A DNA stretch of 64,000 nt from Pyxicephalus adspersus. Taxonomy: Eukaryota > Chordata > Amphibia > Anura > Pyxicephalidae. The notes beneath the pieces were generated by a model that did no database searches, was not told the origin of the DNA, and saw only the letters and a program-made list of their open reading frames with translations. The stretch's first letter is position 1. The number at the start of each line of letters is the position of its first letter. The DNA is taken from the NCBI RefSeq assembly GCF_032062135.1, contig NC_092859.1:46463493-46527492 (forward strand), in the 5' to 3' direction. The translations under genes and the position numbers were made by a program. Positions 32,997 to 42,894 of this stretch are shown one piece after another.

Positions 32997-33620
32997 TAAG
33001 AAATTGTTTTTATTTGAGAGATTTGAAGTAAAAAAACAAGACATGAAAGTCTATTTCACCAAATTAACAGGGAATTATAAGGTAAGGAAAAAAAATTTAG
33101 AAGGGACAAACAAGCTTTTGAAAATGATCGAGCTTACAATTGGAAAAAAGAGAGAAAAACGTTGAAATTTAAAAATAAAAACCCTCCTTGAGAGGAACAA
33201 AATTGTATAGATGTGTTCTACTCTTCCTCACTGTTATAATTGTGTAGTTTAGTTACAGTAAGCCACCTCCAGGTATTGTATACAAATAAATAGGTTGAGA
33301 AAAAAGAAAGAGGTTTGAGGCTCAAGGGTTTTTCATGCAAAAGGTGAAGTATATTGATTGATTATTTCATATATAAGCTATCAAATACACATTTATAGAC
33401 CTTTATGGGCATTTTTAAAAGCTGTCAGTCTAGAAATAGAACAGATAAATGTAAAAGAAGGGAAATAAAACAATGTGAAGAAACATAAAAAAGCTATAAA
33501 AGAACAAAAGGACAATGAAAATTTAGTTATTAAAGCAGTGGATAAAGGGGATCTTGATCTTTGTCTGTTGAAGCTTCAAGATGGTCCCATCTCATTTAGG
33601 CAGGTCCTTTCTAGCTTCTC
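32997..33620 (+). pseudogene. Penelope-like element, N-terminal RT scrap
   Basis: Around 33488-33556 the plus strand reads KKAIKEQKDNENLVIKAVDK, resembling the Penelope-type motif in which a Leu/Lys-rich helix precedes 'IVIKPADKGG'. The surrounding Lys-rich frames (33020-33190) would fit the region before it, but the frame is broken. The polymerase core does not follow. Assignment rests on this one motif. Confidence 0.5.
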
Positions 33621-34066
33621 CTAGCTGTAAAGTCCTTGTCCTCTTTTCCATCTCAAATGGAAAACTTTTATCAAAAAAATGTCAAGGATCTGCACTGAAG
33701 TCCTACTGAAACAGTCTTATGTAGTAGTAGTTGTAAATGTAGTAGTAGTTGTAAATGCACCAGGAGAAGCTGGGATAGGAAGAGTAGTTCAAAATTCCAG
33801 TGAGATGTAAAAGATGCATTGATTGTTACAGAAAGCGAATAACATCAGTTATTTCTTCCAAAGGGTGTGCTACCAAGTATTAAGTTGAGGGTACCAAAAC
33901 TTTTTAGACGTTTTATGTGGAATGTGGAATGTCTCACATTTTGTTTTTTTCTCTGCTTTTTTGTGTTTTTTTGTGATATAAACATGACAATACCAAAGCA
34001 TTTGTAACTGCAACAATTTAATGGGAGAAGTGGTGCATTTTCTGACATAAATGCAATATGGGTTCC

Positions 34067-34088
34067 AATATGACTATATATATTTATA

Positions 34089-34132
<44 letters not shown>

Positions 34133-34156
34133 TATATAAATATATATAGTCATATT
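34067..34156. repeat. 90-bp near-perfect AT palindrome
   Basis: The left arm begins 'aatatgactatatatattta' and the right arm ends with its inverse 'taaatatatatagtcatatt'; the centre is (TA)n. Only one TA unit differs between the arms. It could extrude as a cruciform or fold as a hairpin. It lies right at the left border of the first Helitron. Confidence 0.85.
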
Positions 34157-34702
34157 ATATATATAACTTGGATGTATGTATGTGTGTGTTTATGTATATT
34201 CCACCACCACTCAAAAAGGCATGAAGACATTTTAACCAAGGCACCAGTCATCTTTGTACAGCACTGTGCTATATGTCAGAGCTATATTTGGATGTATGTA
34301 TGAATGTCATCACTAGGAAACACATGGAGACATTTAAACCAAAATTGCTAGACATTTGACTCAGACTCAGAGTGCACCGCTAATCTTTGTACAGCACTGT
34401 GGTATATGTCAGAGGTATATTTGCATGTATGTATGTATGTATGTATGTGTGCATGTATTGCTAAGTGACTTTGCCTTCTGCCTAAATTTTTACATACTTT
34501 TTTTGGACTCTTTTACAAATTTCTGGCCTGTAATAATGCCTTCAAGAAAACGTAGGTAATTAGCCGGGTGGTATCAAAGACAAAAAAAATGAAACAACCC
34601 CGTAGACAAGAAAATCACTAGAGCTTAATTTGAATCCTTTTCCTGTATAATATAAGATTGCAATAAATAAATACCCGGTCAACGCCGGGTTATCAGGCAG
34701 TA
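34157..34702 (+). mobile_element. Helitron, non-autonomous deletion derivative
   Basis: The 5' part carries Helitron family words 'gatgtatgtatgtg', 'ttccaccaccactc', 'agacattttaacca' and 'ctttgtacagcactgtgcta', which recur in tandem. The 3' end has a GC-rich hairpin 'acccggtcaacgccgggt' (34671-34688) followed by 'tatcaggcagt', the typical Helitron stem then CTRR-like end (here changed). Just before it, 34527-34600 still carries the leader and first codons of the replicase frame seen in the neighbouring copy (MPSRKRR, then a diverged counterpart), after which the sequence jumps straight to the 3' end. So the coding interior has been deleted. Confidence 0.75.
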
Positions 34703-36100
34703 TATATATAAAACTGGATGTATGTGTGTGTGTGTGTGTATGTTCCACCATCACTCCAAAACGTATGGAGACATTTCAACCAAACTTGCCATACATATGA
34801 CTGGGACTCATGTGAGTGCACCAGTCATCTTTGCACAGCGCTGTGCTATTTGTCGGAGCTGTATTTAGATGTATGTATGTGTATATGTCATCACTAGGAA
34901 TTGCATCAACGCATTTCAACCAAACTTGCTAGACATATGACTCAGACTCATGTGAGTGCACTGTTGATCTTTGTACAGCGCTGTGCTATATGTCAGAGCT
35001 CTATCTGGGGATCACAAGGAAATGCACGGAGACATTTTAACCAAACTTGCTATGTTCCACCATTACTCAGAAACGCATCAAAACATTTGAACCAAACTTG
35101 CTAGGCATATGACTCAGACTCATGTGTGTGCACCACTGATCTTTGTACAGCGCTGTAGTATATGTCAGAGGTATATTTGCATGTATGTATGTGTGTATTG
35201 CTCAGTGTATTGCTCAGTGACAGTGTGCCTTTTGCTTATATATTTTATTTGAACTCTTTTACAAATTTCTGGCCTGTAATAATGCCTTAGTGAATAAAAA
35301 TTGGCCGAGTGCAATCAAGGGCAAAAAAAATGAAACAACACCGTAAACAAAAAAATCCCGAGGACAGTAATCCTGTGGACTTGCCATGCTGTGCAAGAGA
35401 GCTACTACAGCTACAGCTTCAGAGACAGTACAACAGCATGATGCCCGACTACAGGATAACAGAGATAGAGCTACTACATCTGGAGCTTCAGAGACAGTAC
35501 AACAGGGTGAGACCCAAGTACACGAAACAAGAGAAAGAACCAGATGATCACGGACTGCACAACATTTTAGCTTAGCATTGGAAGGATTCCACTATGATCC
35601 ACATAAAGACTACTTGCAGCATGCAAGTGTTTTTATCAGAAAAATGGAAATGGTTTGTAGTTACTGTCAAGCCAAGAAGTCTGAGTCTCCTGGTTTTTGC
35701 TGCAAAAAAGGGAAAGTCAAACTATGCCAACTGGAAACATCACCACAAGAACTTTGGAATTACACATCAGCAAATACCTCAGAGTCAAAGAATTTTCTTA
35801 ATAACATCAGAAAATACAACTCATGTTTCCAAATTACATCATTTGGCGCCACATCAGTTGTTCAACAGTCTGGATTTCCATCCACGTTCACGGTGCAAGG
35901 GCAAATTTACCATAAATTGTTACTTCCGCTGCCAGATCAACCACCAAAATTTCTACAACTATATTTTTTTGAAAACAAACTAATAGAAACTGACTAGAGG
36001 TGCATCTACGTCTCAGGAACAAAATTTCAGAATGTCTTAAAGTAACAAGGATGTTTCATGAGCACAATGTTTTAATAAGAACATTTAAAACAGCACTGGA
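34703..36100 (+). mobile_element. Second Helitron, head-to-tail with the first, 3' truncated
   Basis: It begins 'tatatatataaaactggatg' directly after the first Helitron's 3' hairpin. It then has two to three tandem units of about 150-170 bases ('caaacttgctagacatatg', 'ctttgtacagcgctgtgc'), and after 35220 the replicase leader and N-terminal coding region. No 3' hairpin is found after the coding part, so the element is cut off near 36000-36100. The shared boundary suggests either serial insertion at one AT site or end read-through. Confidence 0.7.
35309..35997 (+). pseudogene. Helitron replicase, N-terminal region only
   Basis: A first frame (35309-35575) encodes a basic/Gln-rich leader with an internal repeat (LQLQLQRQYNSMM and LHLELQRQYNRVR). 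A second (35578-35997) encodes the Helitron-like N domain: MEMVCSYCQAKKSE, then GFCCKKGKVKL (a Cys-rich finger), then NFLNNIRKYNSCFQITSFGA, FTVQGQIYHK and PPKFLQLYF. In complete Helitrons this precedes the HUH nickase (Rep) and helicase that drive rolling-circle transposition. Neither is present, and the frame stops at 35997. Because a stop separates the two frames, this copy cannot supply a working enzyme. Confidence 0.83.
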
Positions 36101-37689
36101 AAATATGCCATTCTTTAGGTCATTTGATTTGATTATATTTAAATTTACTATATGTATATAATCTAATGTTGTTTATTACTTTTTCTTTCCAAGATAAGGT
36201 CCTACTAAAAGTTAAGTGAGAGTCATTGCATGGAATACAGATTGTGTGGTTTGAAAGCATGTGGTTGTGTTTGAATAAAATGATAATGTGTTATATGTTT
36301 ATCACAAGTTACTAACACCCATAATAACAATGAAAATTGTACATTCAATAACAAAAATGTATAATATTAATCAACCAACAAAAATTTATATTTTAAGGAA
36401 ATATTCTTGTACTCCTATTGTGCAGCGGTAAGGATCAATTCTAGAGGACAAACAAAATAAATTATCATGGTATTTTATAGTAATTTGTTATGTTTATGTT
36501 TGCCAAGACTTCTATGTTTTTGGCTCCAATAGATTGAACTTTATTTGGAAAATTGTTATAATAATAAAGCTCATTGTTTGACTATGACTTTGACTTTAAC
36601 TATGACAGTTATTTTTTGAGGCGTAATAAATAGGCCCATGTGAGTATCAAAAGTTATTGAAAAAGCCAAACTTATAACAGCACGTTTTTCAATAGATTAA
36701 ATAAATGTATAATTAATTATTTTATTAAAGTAAATAAAATGATTTTGTAATTATCAATAATATATATTTGTTGATAAAATAAAAAAAATGGTTTTAGGAT
36801 AGCAGGCTTATTGTTGATTGAGTATTAGGAGATTTACAAAGATAGATAACTTGTTTAAGTGTTATATTAATTACCATACTTTGTAGAAGGAGTTTAAGTT
36901 ACAGAGTCTACAATGGTTGAAAACCAACAGCTGTTTACATGTACAATGCCTTACAAATGTATTATATTTAATAATGGTTTTTATAGTGAAATTACTAAAA
37001 CCAATTATAAGGAGTAAGTGCACAATTCTCTATTATTATTATTATTTTAGTTATGTAGTATTATGTTGACAAAATTTTCTTTAAGGAAAAAAAGATAATA
37101 AATAAGGAAAAGTTACCTTATATAACATTAAGTTTAAAAGGTTTTGTATATAGATACAGATCGTCATAGAGGAAATAAGTAATATGGGTCCATGATTAAC
37201 AACAATTCATTATGATATATTATTGTTCTGAATATGGTTATAAGGAAAAAAATAAATACTATGCTAATTATTGAGGTTTTTGAGCTATTGATCTATTTGT
37301 TCAACTATATGATGACTTCATGATTACCCAAAAGATGGTATAAAAGACTTTTTAAAGAGTTCATAAAAAATTATTTATCTGAGGAACATTGGTAATTAGG
37401 ACACTTGAAACATATCTAATTTATATAGAAACATATCTATATTATGTATAGAAACATATCTTAGTAATATTAGAAACATATCTAAATCAACTGATATATA
37501 AAGGAAGAGACAAGTCAAACTTTTGTTTGTCTCTATGCATACTGAAGGAATAACTTTATGTGGGTTGAGTTTATGAACTATGATTCTATGGCCCACAGAA
37601 ATGCCAACATGTTACTTTACACATGTTGTATGGTATATAGTTCTACATGCTTTATTGTTAGATGTCGAACTGATTTGATGAAATCACTA
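36101..37689. other. AT-rich stretch without a gene; small tandem repeat
   Basis: No coding motif, exon or repeat end is recognised between 36101 and 37380. At 37406-37485 there is a short tandem array of the word 'agaaacatatct' (about four copies at irregular spacing). Simple AT tracts are common (36690-36790). Confidence 0.4.
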
Positions 37690-37873
37690 GTCTTGATCAA
37701 TGAAGCTGTGTGATCCAGAAAACCTGAAATGGATCTGGTCCAGAATTGAAAATATTTGCTATCAAACTGCAAATAACTTTTAGGAAATCCAATCCAGATT
37801 TGCTGGATTGCCCAGCTTCCCTGAAAAAAGTCTATTCTCTCCAGCCTTGGAGAGCTTCAATAAATCAGGCCCA
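37690..37873. mobile_element. Palindromic MITE, left end eroded
   Basis: The right end 'gagagcttcaataaatcaggcc' and interior 'gatttgctggattgcccag' match the 7996-8218 family. The left part starts inside the element at about 'cttgatcaatgaagctg', the outermost terminus being unrecognisable. Confidence 0.7.
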
Positions 37874-38800
37874 ATGTGTGCCATTGTTTTTGTTCTCTAT
37901 TTTTGTATTTATGACCATGTTTTAATGTTTGGATTTGTATATATTGTATTGTATTTTTTTTGCAGCGTGTCACGTCTATTGGGCGTCATATCAAATACTT
38001 TCACATTTGACACAAACTCATATCCCTATATTTTTAGTAAATTGCTGCTGTAACTTTCTATGAAGATTTTTGAATAAATACAAATGAATAAATATTTTGA
38101 AGTATATATTTTTTTTATATTACATAATAGGTGGATCCTGTTCTTAATACCCCAAAAATATTTTTAACAGGCATTCTTCCTGTCCTTTGTCAAATTAAAC
38201 CTTTGCTCTTTTCTGGATTTTACCCAGGTTTAGTGCTTGGAATGGATATCTCTTAGGACACTAGTGTTGCAGGACAAGGATGGCTTGTAGATATATAGAT
38301 ATATAGGTATTTATTGCACCCTATATTCCCTTAGTTATGCATACATTATAGGCCATACCGAATTTAGTTAGGTTTTCTATTAAGTATCATTAAACAATAC
38401 ATGAAGGCATGGGTAGTATTGAGTGTGTTTAATTGTGATCTCTTTGTCTAGCCACCTGGACCACCTGGGGAGATTCCTAATCAATGAATTCAGGGACTTC
38501 AGAGAAGTGACAATAGATAAAAGACCATTAGTGTGTTAAGTGTAACTAGCCATATCTTGGTTATAATTATACTATTTACCAATCAAGTTGGTTTTATGCC
38601 GAAGCCCTTTTCAGCCAAATTTGGATTTGCTTAGAGAGCAGACAACTAGAAGTGGGCTTTATTTGCGGCAAGGAGGACATTTGTGGTATAAAAAAAATCC
38701 ATTGAACTTTTTATTATTATGCAAAAACCATAAAATCAGAATAAAACAGCATTCACATGATGACACACTGCACTATTCAAGGTTCTACAAACTTGTGTAA
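37874..38800. other. Stretch without a supported gene
   Basis: Mostly AT-rich. 38590-38800 ('ttcagccaaatttggatttg ... caaggttctacaaacttg') abuts the Penelope-type repeat and may be part of that element, but I cannot show it. Confidence 0.3.
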
Positions 38801-40140
38801 GGGTCATAGTTTAGAAACCTGGGTCTTACCCTGACGTGTTTCGCCCAGATGGACTTCCTCATACAAATCCATCAAGGTATATGTACAAACAACATACATT
38901 TCAGTGATTAGACTACAAAGATAAAAATAATAATAATAATAATAAAGATGACAAATTATAATACTATTGCAAAGGAAATAACAATATGAATATGTGAGGG
39001 TAAATATACAAACCACACATACAAAAACTTATGTGGTTTTGAAGAGCCCATTAGAGGTAATAAAGAATTGTGTACTTACTATTAGTATGATGTTGAAAAT
39101 GTGCCAATGCAAGAATAAAAAAAATTTGTTTGTGTCAATAATTGGTCTGGATAAATATACCAATCAAGAATTCGCTGGAATTCGGCCGTCCCTCAAAGAC
39201 CAATTAGTGCACAGCCATCATTCAGAGCCCTGCTCCACATTGTATAATCATCCGGGCACTCAAAGATGCGGAAAATGTTCTCAATGTTCATGGCTGAATG
39301 AACAATCAAGTTTTACCCTTCCCAATAATCAGATACACAAAATTAGATATAATTTTAACTGCTCATCAACCAGTAATATTTAAACCATATTCTGCCTATG
39401 TGGCAGATTTTCTGTTGGTAAAACAAAAAGAGCACTTATGAAAACGGATATTTGAGCATTTGTATTTGATTATTATTGGTAAGATGACGACAGCAATGAG
39501 CCATCATGTTGGTATGGTTTACAATTTCAATAACAAAGTAATCTCCTTTTCTGTTCTGGAACAACTGTCCCCCAACAATAGAGGTGGGGGCATAGATAAG
39601 GCCCTTCTTAAAATGTAAACAAGGTGGATTTAAAAGCTTAATGCCACTATCCCCCCGGGACTAAACAATATGATCTCATATAAACTCTTTCTATAGTAAC
39701 CTGTAAGAACAGTAACAAAGGTTACTATTGTTATAATAGTAGTCTTACTGCACTCACTGCACTTTAATATGGAACCTATTTGTTTAGGGCACTACGTTAG
39801 TTTCCCTCTATGCGGTCTATGTCCTACGAGGGTTGCCCTAGGCAACGACCTGGAGATGGCACCACCTTAGCCTGCCTCCAGTTTTCTCTCTCCCTCATTA
39901 GGACTCCCTGCAAAATAGCAGTGAGCCCTGGGCCCACTATTGGGAGGGGACACGCCTGACTTCCAGCCGGAAGGTCCTCTACTCTCTTTTTTTTAGGTGG
40001 GTGAGGATATAGGCACAGGGAGCCTAATTTTTATTTATTGTTTTGATATTATATTAAAACGGTTGATTCCTAATGACTAATAATTCTCCTGTTTTTCAGT
40101 GTTGTGAACAACAACTTCTGTGTCTTTGCGGACACCTAAC
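38801..40140 (+). pseudogene. Penelope-like element: terminal repeat and GIY-YIG endonuclease relic
   Basis: 38801-39177 is the repeat block of the element ('gggtcttaccctgacgtgtttcgcccag', then 'tcctcatacaaatccatcaagg'), also present inverted at 41872-42310. After it the plus strand encodes the C-terminal endonuclease region: IRPSLKDQLVHSHH, QRCGKCSQCSWLNEQSSF (Cys motif), then after a stop CLCGRFSVGKTKRAL and later YPPGTKQYDLI-like residues. The 'GKTKR' block with preceding Cys pairs is the GIY-YIG nuclease signature of Penelope elements, which cuts the target for reverse transcription. Stops and frameshifts abound. The reverse transcriptase core is absent here. The end of the element is not defined. 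Confidence 0.75.
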
Positions 40141-40989
40141 ATTATGTATCCCGATAAATTGATAAAACAGTCAACACATATACTAACATGTACACACAAT
40201 ATAATAACATGTACAATATATAATAATATGACCCCATCTAATAATATTAAAATAACTTTTTAAAATCTGTGTTTCATTTAATTCATGTCATATGTTATTT
40301 CTTTCCCTTATTTATTCTTTGTATACTTACCTCTACCATATATTGAGTTAGTGGTTGAATACTCAATAAATAAGGAGTCACCATCTTCAATTATAACATA
40401 TGAAGTTGAATTTTCCTTACGTCCATTATTGATCAATAATAGAAGCAGTAGTATCAACAAAGGTCTCTATTAATCATCACCACAGTTTATTAAGGCATCT
40501 AGAATACCTCCAGGGAGGTAAACCCCTCTGTACATGCACAGTAGTGAATGTTATATCTTTTAGAATACACAGTATAAGCAGTAAGGGCAGAAACTGTCCT
40601 TGCTGTGTTTTCTGCCCACAGCTCTATACTGCGCGTGTGTAGGTTAACTGAGCACACCCGTGCGTGCGTGCATGGGTTAACCGATCACACCCAGTCACTG
40701 ATTTGCAATGAAGTTGAGCCAGCAGCGGCGTCAGTCCTCTATCTGGGCGGCTGCTGCGCGCTCGCCCTAAACTAGCAAACTGTAAGGCAATTTTGTCTTT
40801 GTAATTTTTTAAGAACCACATCAGCGATCTCTTATGTATGGCTAATGTGATAACTATTTGAGATAATCATTTCATAGACCTATATTATTCTGTTATAGTA
40901 TCTTCTCTCTGGTGATCCCTTTATTTAGATTGCTTGACTTCCCCTCTCATAAAAACCTGTTTGGCTGAACAGCTACCCATCAAACTATA
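40141..40989. other. Stretch without a supported gene
   Basis: 40180-40280 is AT-rich with (TAATA) words. 40600-40760 is more GC-rich with 'gtgcgtgcgtgcatg' and no coding motif. No repeat ends were found. Confidence 0.3.
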
Positions 40990-41450
40990 GGCCCAAATTC
41001 ATCAAGCAGAATCGGACGCTCGCTCACGCATTTGTATTCGCGATCCGAAATCGTACGCCGTCGCGCAATTCAGCAACTGAATAAGCTCGCGGCCGAAGCC
41101 GCGCATCTCCGGCAGCTTTACACTGGTGAGCTTGCATTAAAAGTCACTGTTCCCCTAAAAAATCATTCTTTCTAATGGCACACATATTACCCTTAGCCCT
41201 AAAAAAAAATGTTTGTTAATTGCTATGATCTCACCATTGAGCTTAACAGATCCTCCTTAATCGCGCAGCTGAAATCTAATCGCCTTAATTGGCAGATTCG
41301 CGACTCCTATTGCTCAAGGCAGGAATCCGGCTGGCAGTGAGGAGGCGAATGTACGAGCGCACTCGACTCCGGACCGCAGGAAACCGGCTCGCTGGAAGTG
41401 CGAAAGTACGCGCGACCAGCGAGCACGGATTTTATTGATGAATTAGGCCC
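40990..41450. mobile_element. CpG-rich MITE, complete (461 bp)
   Basis: Ends are GGCCCAAATTCATCAA (left) and the inverse of GGGCCTAATTCATCAA (right), 14 of 16 positions equal. The flanking triplet ata on both sides is a plausible target duplication. The sequence just inside both ends is notably CpG-rich ('cgctcgctcacgc', 'gtacgcgcgaccagcgagc'). A second, partial copy in inverted orientation is at 1-182. It is non-coding. Confidence 0.77.
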
Positions 41451-41871
41451 ATAGGGTCTAGAGAAGGTACACCATCTTGTGGCTGTTTTGTATATTGCAA
41501 CTACCTTTAGTTTTTTATGACAATTTATGAACAACTACAAATTATCTGTTCACAGTGATTGTTATATATTCAAGAATATAACAAACTTCTAACTAATGAA
41601 ACCCAAACAACCTACTTCAAAATTAATTGTAAGTATCTCCAACTAGATTAATCTTTAATTATAACTTAGACTTTATATATGGTTTTAATTGCAATGAATT
41701 TATTATCTATTTTTCTGAGTTCATTGGTTTATGCAATCTAAACTAGGGAGTTTCCTAACATCCATTCAATCTAAATCACAGACCCAAGTAAGACTCTACA
41801 TTTCATTAATGGAATCATATCTCCTTATTGTCCTATGTGGCAGACTGTTTTTTATAACAACATCCTTTTTA
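41451..41871. other. AT-rich spacer
   Basis: About 420 bases without gene, exon or repeat terminus that I can support. Confidence 0.35.
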
Positions 41872-42330
41872 TCAGAGACCTCCAGCAAATTCTTGATTGG
41901 TACATTCATCCAGACCAATTAATGACACAAAAAAATCTTTTTTATTCTTGCATTGGCACATTTTCAACATCGTACTAATAGTAAGTACACAATTCTTTAT
42001 TACCTCTAAAGCGCTCTTCAAAACTACAAGTTGTTGTATATGTGGTTTGTATATGTTCCCTGACATATTCATATTGTTATTTCCTTTGAATTTGTATTTA
42101 TATTTGTCATCTTTGTACTTTCATAACTGAAATTTATGTTGTTTGTACATACACCTTGATGGATTTGTATTGTTATTCTTTTTGTAATATTACTTATATT
42201 TATTATCATTGTAGTTTCAGGGTCTCTAATATCACCTGAGGAAGCCTATCTGGGCAAAACGCATTGGGTTAAGACCCAGGTTTCTGACCTAATGACCCTT
42301 CAACAAGTTTTTAGAACCGAAGGGCTAATA
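41872..42330 (-). mobile_element. Penelope-like terminal repeat, inverted copy
   Basis: On the minus strand this follows 38801-39177. It shares 'gggtcttaacccaatgcgtttt', 'gcccagataggcttcctca', the tract translating LEVIKNCVLTIS and LKMCQCKNKK, and stops where the endonuclease coding region would begin (about 41878). It lacks the nuclease part. Penelope elements often carry such long terminal or 'pseudo-LTR' repeats. The two copies point towards each other around the CpG-rich MITE. Confidence 0.7.
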
Positions 42331-42369
42331 AATCATTCAAGCCTCAAACAAGCAGAACATAGATGAGTA

Positions 42370-42868
42370 ACTGGACAGGTGGGTTGAGGTGATGGCCCAT
42401 CTAAACCTTTCCTTAGCACCTAAAATTAGATGAACCCAGCTGGTTTCCCACATCAAAGATCAGACATTTTGGCTTCAGCTTCTCATATCAAATTAGCTAG
42501 GAAATCTAATAAATTCCTGAAGTTTACATTAACCAATCCCAATCTGGGGGGGGGGGTGCACCAACACCTACAGATCACACCCAGTAACCAATCCAAGATC
42601 CCCAATGAGACCTAGTAGGAATGGACAGTTGGGTTAGGGTGATGGCTCATCTAAACCTTTTGATGAACCCAGCTGGTTTCCCACATCAATCTTCAGACAT
42701 TTCAGCTCCAGCTTCCTATAACAAATTAGCTGGGAGCGCTATTAAATTTCTGAAGTTTACATTAACCTATCCCAATCTAGGGCAGGTATGTCAACCAATA
42801 GTTATCCTACAGATAACACCCAGTAACCAATCCAAGATCCCCAATGAGACCTAATGGGAATTGACTAT
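42370..42868 (+). repeat. Two tandem ~245-bp repeats with CCAAT and TATA motifs
   Basis: Unit 1 (about 42370-42618) and unit 2 (about 42619-42866) share 'gatgaacccagctggtttcc', 'ctgaagtttacattaacc' and the ending 'cccagtaaccaatccaagat' plus 'ccccaatgagacct'. Each contains CCAAT several times. Immediately after unit 2 comes 'gactatataaaatgg', a good TATA box on the plus strand, about 20 bases upstream of 'gagaatgcagatctg'. It looks like a monomer-type promoter placed before the coding remains of transposon copy A. It might instead belong to a neighbouring Penelope element. Confidence 0.65.
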
Positions 42869-42894
42869 ATAAAATGGCAACTGAGAGAATGCAG

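Noticed and set aside
37406..37485. Possible CRISPR-like array of 'agaaacatatct' words
   Set aside because: Units are short, irregularly spaced and without spacers of equal length; this is eukaryotic simple repeat.
39000..39150. A conserved host protein suggested by LEVIKNCVLTIS and CQCKNKK in two places
   Set aside because: Both copies lie in the Penelope-type terminal repeat and are equally open by chance; the similarity is DNA repeat homology, not protein conservation.
40990..41450. CpG island promoter
   Set aside because: The CpG-rich stretch is bounded by terminal inverted repeats and recurs at 1-182, so it is a MITE.
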